DNA of 64,000 bases from Thereva unica (taxonomy: Eukaryota > Arthropoda > Insecta > Diptera > Therevidae). Positions within the stretch are counted from its first letter, which is position 1, and every line of letters starts with the position of its first letter. The translations under genes and the position numbers were made by a program. Positions 58,601 to 59,639 of the stretch are shown in pieces. The DNA lies in assembly GCA_949987705.1 (NCBI GenBank), contig OX465284.1, positions 115,551,163 through 115,615,162 on the forward strand, given 5' to 3'. The notes beneath the pieces were generated by a model. That model was not told the origin of the DNA and searched no databases. It saw only the letters and a list, made by a program, of their open reading frames with translations.

Positions 58601-59339
58601 ATATCTATCTAGAAGCACATATACATATACTAATATTTCTAGGAAACTTCAAATAATATGCCTCTCTACTTGACCTACAAAAACTAGACTCCTTCAGACA
58701 AATTGGGTAGAACTCTTCAAAGGCAGGCACGAAGGCCGGAGTGGAGCGGGGGTGGAGTTTAGTGGTGATAGTCGCTTCGCATTGAAACACTTTCAAAATA
58801 ACATCAAAACCAGCTCTCTCTAGTAGTAGCAGGGGTAAGTTACTGCCCCGAAGGATACCCCCCATTAAACTTGGATAAACTGCCGGTGATGGGTGGGGCG
58901 AAAATGCACATTTCTCATAATAACACGTTCAAGGACTAGGAAACGATTATCCTTATCCTGTCGCATGAGCCCAGGCACAAAAAGAACACCTCCGAATACG
59001 CCACCGTGTTTTTTTTTCTTGTTCCATCTTATCTCGTAATTTTAGCTTGTGGCTGGCTTTAAGCTTCCCTTTTTCTGCCAGGGCGGATCCCGTCAAGTTG
59101 GCAATTCTCGTTACAAATTAAATTGCCCATTTTATCTGTCTTAAAGATGCCACCAACCGAAGAAAGTCCTGGAACCCTAGTTTCTTCCACTCCATAAATT
59201 TTAGGATAATTGTTAAGAGGATGTACGACTGACATTTTACTTCAATAATTGCCTGTCTCTTTCTTTTTTAGGGAACACAAAATGCAGCAAATTAGACGAA
59301 TGACCGGATCCGGTAGCGAAGAGGATCAGGCGCATTCTG
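1071..59339 (+). CDS. mmd: ADAM11/22/23-type catalytically dead metalloprotease-disintegrin receptor (mind-meld-like), 5' partial, 11 exons in window
   Basis: Spliced gene; its joined exons are 1071-1240, 1741-1904, 5095-5259, 5447-5591, 10644-10815, 10949-11068, 11252-11429, 20834-20984, 25480-25585 (alternative 33661-33760), 45723-45884 and 59272-59339. They give about 533 residues with no internal stop, and every junction is AG/GT and phase-compatible. In order: end of the metalloprotease domain with zinc motif [13 protein letters not shown] (local residues 43-55) and Met-turn GCIMA; a disintegrin domain with loop [14 protein letters not shown]; the ADAM cysteine-rich domain; an EGF-like module; a Thr/Ser/Pro stalk; one transmembrane helix; a basic cytoplasmic tail. 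The Glu of HExxHxxGxxHD is Met, as expected for the non-proteolytic ADAM11/22/23 group, whose members act as neuronal adhesion proteins or ligand receptors. The closest remembered insect protein is Drosophila mind-meld, and that orthology is inference. The N-terminal signal, prodomain and early protease exons lie left of the window, and the 3' end is uncertain (see 62028-62050). Confidence 0.9.
1241..1740. other. Short intron between ADAM exons A and B
   Basis: This is a 500-base intron bounded by GTAAGT and CGCAG. It contains overlapping chance open frames on both strands but no domain, repeat or RNA motif that I recognise. Confidence 0.6.
1741..1904 (+). CDS. mmd: ADAM exon B: Met-turn and C-terminal end of metalloprotease domain
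   Basis: The acceptor TGTAACGCAG follows a T-rich tract and the donor is GTTAGT at 1905. The first two bases complete an Arg codon with exon A; 54 codons follow, ending in phase 0. The sequence [16 protein letters not shown] contains the Met-turn (CIM) found below the zinc site in adamalysins. It continues with [13 protein letters not shown] and the [12 protein letters not shown] hinge before the disintegrin domain. Spacing and cysteines match the ADAM family. Confidence 0.92.
1905..2519. other. Start of the intron between exons B and C, no recognised element
   Basis: T-rich sequence follows the donor (1917-2020), then unremarkable AT-rich intron up to the SINE at 2520. Nothing specific is seen. 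Confidence 0.5.
2520..2640 (-). repeat. tRNA-derived SINE head, copy 1
   Basis: Read on the minus strand, this segment has a tRNA-like 5' part. A box-A-like region (GGTAGGCTACGGGTTAAGG) is followed about 30 bases later by box B GGTTCGATTC (2568-2578 on the plus strand). These are the RNA polymerase III promoter boxes of a tRNA gene. No clean cloverleaf with an acceptor stem is evident, and related copies occur at 14687, 52646 and 59773, so it is read as a SINE head and not as a tRNA gene. Confidence 0.65.
2641..3280. other. Repeat-like intron sequence of unknown family
   Basis: The base composition is balanced, like a decayed mobile element and unlike the AT-rich host intron. A minus-strand open frame of 87 codons (2658-2921) rich in Lys and Arg shows no motif I can name. 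It may be part of the retrotransposon whose 3' parts follow. Confidence 0.35.
3281..4790 (-). mobile_element. Decayed R1/Jockey-like non-LTR retrotransposon sequence
   Basis: Two copies of the recurring GTAGGTATTGG...GTGTGGGAAA block lie at 3290-3340 and 4147-4190. On the minus strand, 3720-3780 can be read as a degraded YLGL..D.RLTL segment like the post-RT region of R1/Jockey elements. 3930-4020 reads [11 protein letters not shown], a decayed form of the CRSC...H..CECPAL knuckle preserved at 14150. Frames are broken everywhere, and several fragments of different ages may be superimposed. The open frame at 4504-4785 (minus) is unassigned. Confidence 0.5.
4791..5094. other. Last part of the intron before exon C
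   Basis: AT-rich intron ends in a T-rich acceptor tract (5070-5094). Nothing else is seen. Confidence 0.5.
5095..5259 (+). CDS. mmd: ADAM exon C: first half of disintegrin domain
   Basis: The acceptor is TTGCACCTTTTCAG and the donor GTAGGT at 5260. The exon is phase 0 to phase 0 with 55 codons. The peptide carries the disintegrin start [16 protein letters not shown] and the cysteine pattern [32 protein letters not shown] typical of ADAM disintegrin domains. Only 187 bases of intron separate it from the next exon. Confidence 0.93.
5447..5591 (+). CDS. mmd: ADAM exon D: disintegrin loop
   Basis: The acceptor is CATCACGATTGCAG after a long CT run, and the donor GTAAGT at 5592. There are 48 codons plus one base. 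The integrin-binding loop region reads [14 protein letters not shown], so there is no RGD; an ECD-type tip is present, as in most ADAMs. The exon continues [20 protein letters not shown] into the cysteine-rich domain. A five-kilobase intron full of repeats follows. Confidence 0.93.
5592..6230. other. Start of 5-kb intron after exon D
   Basis: This intron sequence follows the donor GTAAGT. No protein or RNA motif is recognised. Confidence 0.5.
6231..6460 (-). repeat. R1/Jockey-like repeat fragment with recurring motif
   Basis: The segment carries AGTAGGTATTAGGGCACTTC and GTGTGGGAAAATTTTAACTATC. The next 150 bases line up with the sequences after the same motif at 3290 and 12990 (shared CTCTAGA.ATAAAGCAA, then GCGCTC and later ACTCTCCTAT..ACTAGTAACCGTC). 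It is a diverged copy of the same retrotransposon 3' portion. No reading frame survives. Confidence 0.55.
6461..8160. other. Intron sequence without recognised element
   Basis: The stretch 6461-8160 shows no domain or terminal repeat that I can name. Short open frames at 7254-7526 (+) and 7441-7638 (-) overlap each other and look like chance. Confidence 0.5.
8161..8940 (-). repeat. Recurring-motif copy and adjoining unassigned repeat
   Basis: AGTAGGTATTGGTACACTTT followed by GTGTGGGAAAATCTTAGCTA at 8190-8232 is a further copy of the R1/Jockey-like block. The following 700 bases have transposon-like base composition and an open frame at 8355-8636 (+) with no recognised family. Confidence 0.4.
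8941..9290 (-). mobile_element. R1/Jockey-like non-LTR C-terminal fragment
   Basis: A 109-codon minus-strand frame (9274-8945) reads [20 protein letters not shown] then HAANR. With one frameshift it continues [16 protein letters not shown] and then [16 protein letters not shown]. This fits the conserved C-terminal GHW.iG.HA....C..C.....H.LC.CPA arrangement after RNase H in R1/Jockey-type elements. The recurring GTAGGTGTTGG motif (9230-9280) lies upstream in the element's own direction. It is non-functional. Confidence 0.6.
9291..10643. other. Remainder of intron before exon E
   Basis: No recognised element. The 80-codon open frame at 9286-9528 has no motif. Sequence from about 9700 is ordinary AT-rich intron. 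Confidence 0.5.
10644..10815 (+). CDS. mmd: ADAM exon E: cysteine-rich domain, part 1
   Basis: The acceptor is TCTACCATTGCAG and the donor GTAAGA at 10816. Two bases complete a Gly codon; 56 codons and two further bases follow. The peptide includes [18 protein letters not shown], then [16 protein letters not shown] and YIKCEPE. This is the hallmark ADAM cysteine-rich pattern (CxxGxCPT..QC..IWG....A...CY..FN..G...G.CG). The exon is compact, with a short 133-base intron after it. Confidence 0.93.
10949..11068 (+). CDS. mmd: ADAM exon F: cysteine-rich domain, part 2
   Basis: The acceptor is GTTATCGCAAACAG after a CCCCCCCCTCTT tract, and the donor GTAAGT at 11069. One base completes Glu; 39 codons and two bases follow. 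The peptide [19 protein letters not shown] continues the CGxLQC motif of ADAM cysteine-rich domains and ends GVEYECK. Phases match both neighbours. Confidence 0.92.
11252..11429 (+). CDS. mmd: ADAM exon G: end of cysteine-rich domain and start of EGF-like module
   Basis: The acceptor is TTTTCTCATTACAG and the donor GTAATT at 11430. One base completes Lys; 59 codons end in phase 0. It encodes [20 protein letters not shown], the standard xDGTxCGxxxxCxxxxC signature before the ADAM EGF repeat, with a possible N-glycosylation site NQT. The exon ends [14 protein letters not shown], the first half of the EGF-like module completed by exon H 9.4 kb downstream. Confidence 0.93.
11430..12789. other. 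Start of 9.4-kb intron after exon G
   Basis: The first 260 bases (11450-11700) are clearly richer in GC than typical intron here, with overlapping open frames on both strands and no known motif. The rest is unremarkable. Regulatory sequence is possible but not shown. Confidence 0.45.
12790..13190 (-). mobile_element. R1/Jockey-like non-LTR C-terminal fragment with recurring motif
   Basis: On the minus strand 12880-12960 reads [16 protein letters not shown], the zinc-knuckle-like C-terminal signature. The recurring GTAGGTATTGGAGCACTTTA and GTGTGGGAAC block follows at 12990-13030. Its continuation (TTTAGCTGACTAAAGGCAGG at about 13083-13108) is nearly identical to that at about 3380-3400. Frames are broken. 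Confidence 0.6.
13191..13885. other. Unassigned repeat-like sequence
   Basis: A minus-strand open frame of 84 codons (13378-13632) ends near sequences of transposon-like composition. I see no identifiable domain. Confidence 0.35.
13891..13944. repeat. Two tandem 27-bp units
   Basis: AAGGGACTTCTTAGGAGCAC at 13891 and AAGGGATTTCTTAGGAGCAC at 13918 begin two adjacent 27-base units that differ at only a couple of positions. This is a simple recent duplication. Confidence 0.85.
14150..14490 (-). mobile_element. R1/Jockey-like non-LTR C-terminal fragment, best-preserved knuckle
   Basis: On the minus strand about 14310-14180 reads [12 protein letters not shown], then [15 protein letters not shown], then TLGSYIL after one stop. 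This is a clear C-x2-C...H...C signature of the C-terminus of R1/Jockey-clade elements. The recurring motif GTAGGTATTGGGACGCTTTG with GTGTGGGAAC lies at 14445-14480. A T-to-stop change and indels make it dead. Confidence 0.68.
14540..14760 (-). repeat. tRNA-derived SINE, copy 2
   Basis: On the minus strand a box-A-like GGTAGCCCAGGGGTTAAGGC (14722-14741) and box B GGTTCGAATGC (14687-14697) sit in the same arrangement as in the copy at 2568. The tRNA-like segment GCGCCCGACTACCATTCC is nearly the same in both. The body extends towards lower coordinates. Confidence 0.6.
14761..17626. other. Intron sequence without recognised element
   Basis: AT-rich to about 16000, then mixed. There are short CT and A runs (16075-16090, 16004-16018). 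No domain, RNA gene or terminal repeat is seen. Open frames at 15818-16051 (-), 16327-16527 (-) and 16611-16814 (+) have no family features. Confidence 0.5.
17627..17748. repeat. Short repeat with two direct and one inverted 25-base units
   Basis: GTTTTAAATTTCAACATGAA GATGG occurs at about 17629, again with one change at about 17675, and in reverse complement at about 17722-17747. The outer pair can form a hairpin of about 115 bases. It is probably a tiny MITE-like or rearranged fragment. Confidence 0.75.
17749..18479. other. Intron with one copy of the recurring terminal motif
   Basis: At 18138-18178 ACAGTAGGTATATGGACGGT then GTGTGAGAACTAGGTC resembles the arm of the foldback element at 46856, which also ends in GAGAACTAGGTC. 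Nothing else is recognised. The 5' limit of the following RTE-like element is not visible. Confidence 0.4.
18480..19598 (+). mobile_element. RTE-like non-LTR retrotransposon, 5' portion of a split copy
   Basis: Broken + strand frames recall RTE-type EN-RT proteins. There is a linker with [11 protein letters not shown] and LGPRR-like motifs at 18540-18680. [10 protein letters not shown] appears at about 19010-19040. Next comes a degraded LRQGD followed by [23 protein letters not shown], and [20 protein letters not shown] then [27 protein letters not shown] ends at about 19589. Multiple stops and frameshifts show it is dead. The continuation ([19 protein letters not shown]) lies at 20312, after the inserted element. 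Confidence 0.7.
19599..20311 (+). mobile_element. CR1/jockey-like non-LTR retrotransposon, 5'-truncated, inserted in RTE-like copy
   Basis: An open frame to 20180 covers the C-terminal third of the reverse transcriptase protein. It contains [20 protein letters not shown], then [39 protein letters not shown], and a C-terminal [19 protein letters not shown]. These are the conserved post-RT motifs of CR1/jockey elements. A short 3' UTR ends in AATAAA and an A-run at about 20297-20309. The copy lacks the EN domain and catalytic RT core. No clear target-site duplication is seen. The intact 200-codon frame suggests a younger insertion than its host element. Confidence 0.78.
20312..20480 (+). mobile_element. 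RTE-like non-LTR retrotransposon, 3' portion of the split copy
   Basis: Directly after the A-tail the + strand reads [34 protein letters not shown], stop. This is the usual RTE C-terminus, which in intact elements follows LPRKLLWR. That junction corresponds to 19589 here, so the two parts flank the insertion. Confidence 0.7.
20481..20833. other. Intron before exon H
   Basis: Mixed sequence passes into AT-rich intron and the acceptor TTTTCCAG. No further element is recognised. Confidence 0.5.
20834..20984 (+). CDS. mmd: ADAM exon H: EGF-like module and juxtamembrane stalk
   Basis: The acceptor is TTTAATTTTCCAG and the donor GTATGA at 20985. The exon starts in phase 0 and has 50 codons plus one base (G). 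[22 protein letters not shown] completes a six-cysteine EGF-like module. A Thr/Pro/Ser-rich stalk ([15 protein letters not shown]) and a charged KMEKKETPY segment lead to the membrane. The leftover single G must be joined to a transmembrane exon beginning with two bases, a rule met by both alternatives at 25480 and 33661. Confidence 0.92.
20985..22800. other. AT-rich start of intron after exon H
   Basis: 20985-22020 is extremely AT-rich with many A and T runs. From 22080 the composition becomes balanced and repeat-like up to the foldback element. No protein motif could be named in 22100-22800. Confidence 0.5.
22801..23416. mobile_element. Foldback element or cluster with several nested hairpins
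   Basis: Four inverted-repeat systems lie within 620 bases. (1) 22801-22824 pairs with 22859-22881 (GGAGGCTTT...AAAGCCTCC). (2) GTGCCCCGAAAGTGCCTCTT at 22923-22942 pairs perfectly with 23382-23401, with matching T/A runs outside. (3) AGCGGGAGGTAAAG at 23161 pairs with 23197-23210. (4) 23252-23299 pairs with 23321-23369 over about 46 bases. No coding region is present. This fits a non-autonomous foldback or MITE-type DNA transposon, with system 2 as its outer terminal repeats and system 1 a neighbour. Confidence 0.75.
23417..24145. other. Intron sequence, no recognised element
   Basis: Balanced composition to about 23820, then AT-rich. CATACGTCCTCGTGTAA at 24113 recurs as CATACGTCCTCGTTTAA at 24486, flanking the tandem repeat between them. 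Confidence 0.45.
24146..24420. repeat. Degenerate tandem repeat, about three units of 75-111 bp
   Basis: Units start with CTTTTCTGA at 24146, 24257 and 24345. Each continues with TTGA.AATTTA and later an AGTAAGCTTTTCA-like block, followed by GCTTTTTTAT.CGT and CACCAAAG. Unit lengths differ because of indels. The copies are clearly related but old. Confidence 0.65.
24421..25479. other. AT-rich intron before transmembrane exon I-a
   Basis: AT-rich, with A and T runs. No recognised element. Confidence 0.5.
25480..25585 (+). CDS. mmd: ADAM exon I-a: transmembrane helix, version a
   Basis: The acceptor is AAAATATTACAG and the donor GTAGAG at 25586. Two bases, 34 codons and two bases follow exon H in frame. 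The peptide [11 protein letters not shown] precedes a hydrophobic stretch [20 protein letters not shown] and ends VCYR. The helix contains one Lys near its centre (AAA 25542-25544), which is unusual for a single-pass anchor. If the donor is not used, the next in-frame codon is a stop (AGG TAG), giving a protein with almost no cytoplasmic tail. Phases are identical to version b. Confidence 0.85.
25904..25993. repeat. 16-bp perfect inverted repeat downstream of exon I-a
   Basis: ATTTTTGTGAGCTATG at 25904-25919 is exactly complementary to CATAGCTCACAAAAAT at 25978-25993, with a 58-base loop, in otherwise simple AT-rich intron about 320 bases after exon I-a. It could form a stem in the pre-mRNA. 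A role in transmembrane exon choice is speculation. Confidence 0.7.
25994..27060. other. AT-rich intron
   Basis: Very AT-rich to about 26880, then mixed sequence up to the mariner relic. No recognised element. Confidence 0.5.
27061..27549 (+). mobile_element. Internally deleted mariner-like transposon with both terminal repeats
   Basis: The left end CAGAGTGCGTCATCTAGACC and the right end (reverse complement GGGGTGCGCCATCTAGACCT) are imperfect inverted repeats with TA just outside both. Internally the + strand starts [20 protein letters not shown], a mariner transposase N-terminus, and jumps to [14 protein letters not shown] and AYASKARTIDDS, the C-terminal SPDL..P.DFFLWG motif. The catalytic centre is deleted and stops are present, so it cannot move by itself. 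Confidence 0.82.
27550..28271. other. Repeat-like intron, family unknown
   Basis: Balanced composition suggests further mobile-element debris, but no motif could be named. Confidence 0.35.
28272..28490 (+). repeat. 5S rRNA-derived SINE, copy 1
   Basis: 28272-28393 lines up with eukaryotic 5S rRNA: TGACCATA near the 5' end, GGTTCTC..TCGAT.A, GAAGTTAAGCAGCATTAGACG, GGCTAGTACTTAGTGCGGTGACC and CTTGTAAAAGCGC. The internal promoter region is still recognisable. After it comes a body (GAAAA..AACAATTGCAAAGGCGAACAAAAATT) that is also found next to the 5S parts at 48255 and 57743. A shared non-5S body points to a SINE family of the 5S-derived (SINE3) type and not to three independent 5S pseudogenes. 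Many substitutions make it an unlikely working 5S gene. Confidence 0.72.
28491..29386. other. Intron, no recognised element
   Basis: Open frames at 28821-29027 (+) and 28868-29095 (-) overlap and have no motif. The rest is unremarkable. Confidence 0.45.
29387..29643. mobile_element. Short hAT-like non-autonomous element, copy 1
   Basis: The 257-bp element begins CAGGGGCGGCGCTTTC and ends AACGCCGGCCCTG, an imperfect inverted repeat starting CAGGG, as in many hAT elements. The flanks CCTAGAGG and CATAAAGG match at six of eight bases, compatible with an aged 8-bp target duplication. It shares GCACCGGGCGCAA, GCGCAATTTCAGAAA and GCGATCAAAAAA with the copy at 48965. No coding sequence is present. 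Confidence 0.65.
29644..30529. other. AT-rich intron
   Basis: Ordinary AT-rich sequence with A/T runs (30360-30480). No recognised element. Confidence 0.5.
30530..32670 (-). mobile_element. Jockey/CR1-type non-LTR retrotransposon, 5'-truncated, interrupted
   Basis: The minus-strand reading starts near 32660 with [10 protein letters not shown] and [16 protein letters not shown] across frameshifts. It then shows [32 protein letters not shown] and the catalytic-site motif YADD (32128-32117) within an open frame 32308-31820. It continues [14 protein letters not shown] up to 31724, is interrupted by the TIR element 31096-31721, and resumes [30 protein letters not shown]. The C-terminus is near 30711. 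The 3' end may be the TAA-type repeat at about 30533-30550. Several stops and frameshifts show it is inactive. Confidence 0.8.
31096..31721. mobile_element. 626-bp terminal-inverted-repeat DNA element with TA duplication, inside the non-LTR element
   Basis: The ends are perfect inverted repeats (GGGTAGACTGGGTACGGTTGT at 31096 and its complement ending 31721), flanked by TA at 31094-31095 and 31722-31723. A second inner copy of the CACAACCGTACCC end lies at about 31684. Further GGTTGTGACA and GTAGTGACAGG blocks occur at 31275-31345. A 73-codon minus open frame (31702-31481) shows no transposase motif. The TA duplication fits Tc1/mariner/pogo-like movers, but the family is not established. Removing the element and one TA rejoins the host RT reading frame. 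Confidence 0.82.
32671..33660. other. AT-rich intron before transmembrane exon I-b, with CAA repeats
   Basis: Strongly AT-rich with many A runs. Short (CAA)n/(CTACAA)n repeats lie at about 33412-33512. The single GC-richer stretch, 33300-33360, has no known motif. Confidence 0.55.
33661..33760 (+). CDS. mmd: ADAM exon I-b: transmembrane helix, alternative version b
   Basis: The reading is two bases, 32 codons and two bases: [19 protein letters not shown], then a hydrophobic run ending LMALCYR, followed by donor GTCAGT at 33761. The ending CYR matches exon I-a. HGSNT before the helix recalls the GTN of vertebrate ADAM11/22/23 at this place (from memory). The acceptor at 33659-33660 keeps the GSNT peptide but lies only a few bases after a TACTAAT branch-like site. 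A second AG at 33683-33684 is also in phase and would start the exon at 33685. The pyrimidine tract is poor. A second in-phase donor (GTTAGT at 33800) would add 13 residues. The coding signal is clear; the exact borders are less so. Confidence 0.75.
33761..36000. other. AT-rich intron after exon I-b
   Basis: Simple AT-rich sequence includes a run of 27 A at 34634-34660 and AT dinucleotide runs at about 34930. From 35380 to 36000 the composition is more balanced, with an 80-codon open frame (35729-35971, +) that has no recognised motif. Confidence 0.5.
36300..36960 (-). mobile_element. Possible RNase H remnant of an R1/Jockey-like element
   Basis: On the minus strand, 36720-36560 can be read as a degraded DGS.VYSIGI segment, then [15 protein letters not shown], resembling the FQAE.YAI motif of RNase H in R1/Jockey-like elements. 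The frame is broken throughout, and the assignment rests on a few residues. Confidence 0.35.
36961..38025. other. Intron, AT-rich
   Basis: No recognised element. Confidence 0.5.
38026..38450 (-). mobile_element. Non-LTR retrotransposon C-terminal fragment (endonuclease-RT type)
   Basis: Two overlapping minus frames read [19 protein letters not shown], then [29 protein letters not shown] and, after a frameshift, [20 protein letters not shown] then [12 protein letters not shown]. This is the familiar tail (HVIRMDD.RIPKR...GRPVGRPR..W.D) of insect endonuclease-reverse transcriptase elements. The 3' end GGATGGATGGATAT is typical of such elements. It is truncated and frameshifted. Confidence 0.75.
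38451..38979. other. Intron, no recognised element
   Basis: Balanced composition. Nothing identified. Confidence 0.4.
38980..39039. repeat. Short hairpin
   Basis: TTCTATATGGTACCTTG at 38980 is complementary, with one mismatch, to CAAGGCACCATATAGAA ending 39039, with a 26-base loop. It could be a remnant of a small MITE. Confidence 0.65.
39040..42353. other. Intron, largely AT-rich
   Basis: TTTTTTTGAGTAT is repeated three to four times at 39430-39481. 39500-41050 is very AT-rich. 41100-42350 is mixed. A 60-codon minus frame at 41980-42162 looks protein-like but matches nothing I know. Confidence 0.5.
42354..42390. repeat. Pentanucleotide microsatellite (GCTTA)n
   Basis: Seven consecutive GCTTA units, one carrying a change to GCTTG. 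Confidence 0.9.
42391..45722. other. Intron before exon J, no recognised gene
   Basis: Mixed, then AT-rich. A hAT-like end CTGCAGGGGCGCACAGTG (minus strand, 44063-44080) is present without a partner. A recurring-motif copy (GTAGGTATGGCGCCGGTTGA, then CATGGGAACGA) lies at 45014-45050. The rest is unremarkable. Confidence 0.45.
45723..45884 (+). CDS. mmd: ADAM exon J: cytoplasmic tail, part 1
   Basis: The acceptor AAAATCGATTAG is weak in pyrimidines and the donor is GTAATT at 45885. One base completes Arg after either transmembrane exon; 53 codons and two bases follow. The peptide is basic and Tyr/Pro-rich at first ([19 protein letters not shown]), then Gly/Thr-rich, with [15 protein letters not shown]. 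It is a typical membrane-proximal cytoplasmic segment. In-frame readthrough of the donor gives an immediate TAA after GFR. Codon use is clearly coding against very AT-rich flanks. Confidence 0.88.
45885..46855. other. Intron after exon J
   Basis: AT-rich with (CATA)n runs at about 46060. No recognised element. Confidence 0.5.
46856..47035. mobile_element. Foldback MITE carrying the recurring terminal motif
   Basis: The arms are 46856-46907 and 46983-47035. The left reads AGTAGGTATTGCGACACTTG, then CCTGAGAACTAGGTCAATAGG and GCGGGCAGG. The right is its complement with few mismatches. Inside is a second palindrome AATAGGTGATAATGAC...AATTATCACCTATT (46928-46961). It has no coding capacity. The arm motif also occurs unpaired at 18138, 45014, 55975 and 56135, so these are probably solo ends or decayed copies. 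Confidence 0.78.
47240..47470 (-). mobile_element. Second copy of the non-LTR tail seen at 38026, internally deleted
   Basis: GGCTATTGCCATCCAATG, then CTTCTAGGACATTTCTCTACG and GTCAGTAGTCACAGAGTCTATCC, aligns with 38076-38245 (CCATCCAATGGCGC, CTCCTCTAGGGTATTTCTCC, GTCAGCCCTTACAGAGTCC), with a deletion in the middle. No usable reading frame remains. Confidence 0.6.
47471..48239. other. Repeat-like intron, family unknown
   Basis: Balanced composition with an open frame at 47318-47617 running in from the preceding fragment and one at 47774-47995. No motif identified. Confidence 0.35.
48120..48345 (-). repeat. 5S rRNA-derived SINE, copy 2
   Basis: On the plus strand 48257-48326 reads CGGTCTCCCAGCTAAGTACC, AATGCTGCTTGACC and CAATCGAACGAGAGCC, the reverse complement of 5S rRNA (GGTTCTC..CGATC..GGT.AAGCAGC..GGTTAGTACTTAG..GGGACCG). 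The lower-coordinate flank (GTGAGTAATAACTTC..GTCGAAAA then GAGTGTCATTTTCC) is shared with the copy at 57743, showing a common SINE body. The 5' part of the 5S head is poorly preserved. Confidence 0.7.
48346..48964. other. Intron, no recognised element
   Basis: Mixed composition. Nothing identified. Confidence 0.4.
48965..49200. mobile_element. Short hAT-like non-autonomous element, copy 2
   Basis: The segment begins CAGGGGCGGAGCTTTC and ends near CGCCTGCCCTC. It shares CACTTGCACCGGGC, GCGCAATTTCAGAAA, GCGATCAAAAAA, GAGCTGATG.GGCGCAA and GCACCGGGC.CAAAAA in the same order with the copy at 29387. The right end is eroded and no target duplication is evident. Confidence 0.62.
49470..49540 (-). 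repeat. Degenerate tRNA-like SINE head
   Basis: On the minus strand it reads GCCTCGGTATGTTTGAGTTAA, then GATTCGATATT, with box A/box B spacing like the better copies at 14687 and 59773. Several box positions are lost. Confidence 0.4.
49541..51429. other. Intron; balanced patch at 50440-50770
   Basis: Mostly AT-rich. 50440-50770 stands out by higher GC content and long open frames on both strands (105 and 102 codons) but no recognised protein. It has clustered sites such as CAGCTG, TTAATTAATGCATGC and several TGCAT/ATGCA words. It may be a regulatory block or an old unknown repeat. Confidence 0.4.
51430..52270 (-). mobile_element. Mariner-like transposase relic
   Basis: On the minus strand about 51900-51550 reads [17 protein letters not shown], then [23 protein letters not shown] and a degraded C-terminal part. 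[12 protein letters not shown] is a hallmark of mariner transposases just before the catalytic region. The frame has many stops and parts are out of order or deleted. It is inactive. Confidence 0.7.
52480..52695 (-). repeat. tRNA-derived SINE, copy 3
   Basis: The head at 52640-52695 has box-B-like GGTTCGATGTC and a GGCCTAGGGTTATGA box A region on the minus strand. The body at 52490-52520 (GGCTTCTGCAATTGAACAGA then AGATGGC) is shared with 59648-59676 (ACTTCTGCGATTGAACAAGA then AATGGC). This gives a family of about 200 bp including its body. Confidence 0.6.
52696..53039 (+). mobile_element. Possible non-LTR C-terminal fragment, plus strand
   Basis: 52880-52990 reads [20 protein letters not shown], which resembles the C..C...E.....H.LC.CPAL C-terminus of R1/Jockey-type elements. 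The first part (52700-52860) is frameshifted and not clearly assignable. Confidence 0.45.
53040..54000 (-). mobile_element. RTE-like endonuclease-RT relic
   Basis: Minus-strand segments in correct order: 53955-53695 with [20 protein letters not shown] and [13 protein letters not shown] (the linker after the endonuclease); 53547-53272 with [45 protein letters not shown] and IPEDWRRP (RT start); and about 53240-53050 with [19 protein letters not shown]. These are characteristic of RTE-type and related insect EN-RT proteins. Stops and frameshifts separate the pieces. Confidence 0.75.
54001..55200. other. AT-rich intron with a repeat end at 54001-54069
   Basis: 54038-54069 is identical over 32 bases to 55995-56026 and is preceded in both places by a copy of the recurring motif (CCAGTACCCACTTTAGCAC versus CCAATACCTACGTCAGTAC). 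54100-55190 is simple AT-rich sequence. Confidence 0.6.
55201..55230 (+). CDS. Speculative 30-base cytoplasmic microexon
   Basis: This lies between exons J and K. An acceptor-like ATGTTATTTCCAG ends at 55200 and GTAAAT starts at 55231. The 30 bases keep the frame when inserted (one base, nine codons, two bases) and would add [15 protein letters not shown] residues. Its first 20 bases are noticeably less AT-rich than the flanking intron. No homology is known to me, so it may be chance. Confidence 0.2.
55231..55877. other. Intron, AT-rich
   Basis: No recognised element. Confidence 0.5.
55878..56146 (-). repeat. Two neighbouring copies of a repeat with the recurring motif end
   Basis: CAGAAATGATTAGT...GTCCTTTTTATC..TTAAA.CC.GTTT.GTTC at 55878 recurs at 56034 about 155 bases later. 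Each copy ends with the reverse complement of the recurring motif (CCCAAGTGTCCCAATACCTAC, CCAAGTGCCCCAGTACCTAC). It looks like an imperfect tandem duplication of a small element. Confidence 0.65.
56147..57559. other. Repeat-like intron, family uncertain
   Basis: The composition is balanced in 56350-57350, suggesting old mobile-element sequence. The fragment at 57080-57130 resembles 36560-36600 (GTATACCAGTATAAGGTACATTTCTG versus ATATCAGTATAGGGTACATCTCTG). No domain is certain. Confidence 0.35.
57560..57836 (-). repeat. 5S rRNA-derived SINE, copy 3 (most complete)
   Basis: On the plus strand 57747-57836 is the reverse complement of almost the whole 5S rRNA: GTCCCCCCACCACGTACCAA, CCGCCCAATGCTGCTTGACC, GTGATCGAACAAGAACC and ATAGTATGCTTTGCAGTTGCC. 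The body from 57742 downwards (GGAAAAATGACACTC..., AACAAGAACAAAAATTTTCG, CAGTTATTATTCACATATCT on the minus strand) matches the flanks of the copies at 48255 and 28272. This supports a true SINE family with a 5S-type internal promoter. Confidence 0.75.
57837..59271. other. Intron before exon K
   Basis: AT-rich to 58260, mixed after. No recognised element. The last 40 bases form the acceptor tract of exon K. Confidence 0.5.
59272..59339 (+). CDS. mmd: ADAM exon K: cytoplasmic tail, part 2
   Basis: The acceptor GTCTCTTTCTTTTTTAG is strong and the donor is GTGAGT at 59340. One base completes Arg; 22 codons and one base follow. The peptide [20 protein letters not shown] is basic then acidic, and could carry phosphorylation sites. 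The phase-1 end requires a following exon beginning with two bases. The candidate at 62028 fits, but a further exon beyond the window is equally possible. Confidence 0.82.
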
Positions 59340-59639
59340 GTGAGTATTTGGTTAAGTATCTGGGCTACCTACACAGAGTTTCTTTCTTTCTCGAACTTAT
59401 TATTTACTTTTTTTATTCTATAAAATAGGAGATTTTGTGTATATTTGTGTATATAAGAAAACAAATTAAATTGCTTTGAGAAAGTGGTGTTATCCTTTAT
59501 GCTCTTTTGACTACCAAATTGTGGCCATTAAAAATTGCCTAACTCTCCAGCTTTAGAAATCATATTATGACATACATGAGTTTTCATCGATCCATCTCAC
59601 ACTTCATTCTACCACCTCCCATACAATACTACCGCGACA
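59340..59639. other. Start of intron after exon K
   Basis: Host-type intron. If the donor is skipped, the frame stays open for about 27 codons to TAG near 59429. No element is seen. Confidence 0.5.
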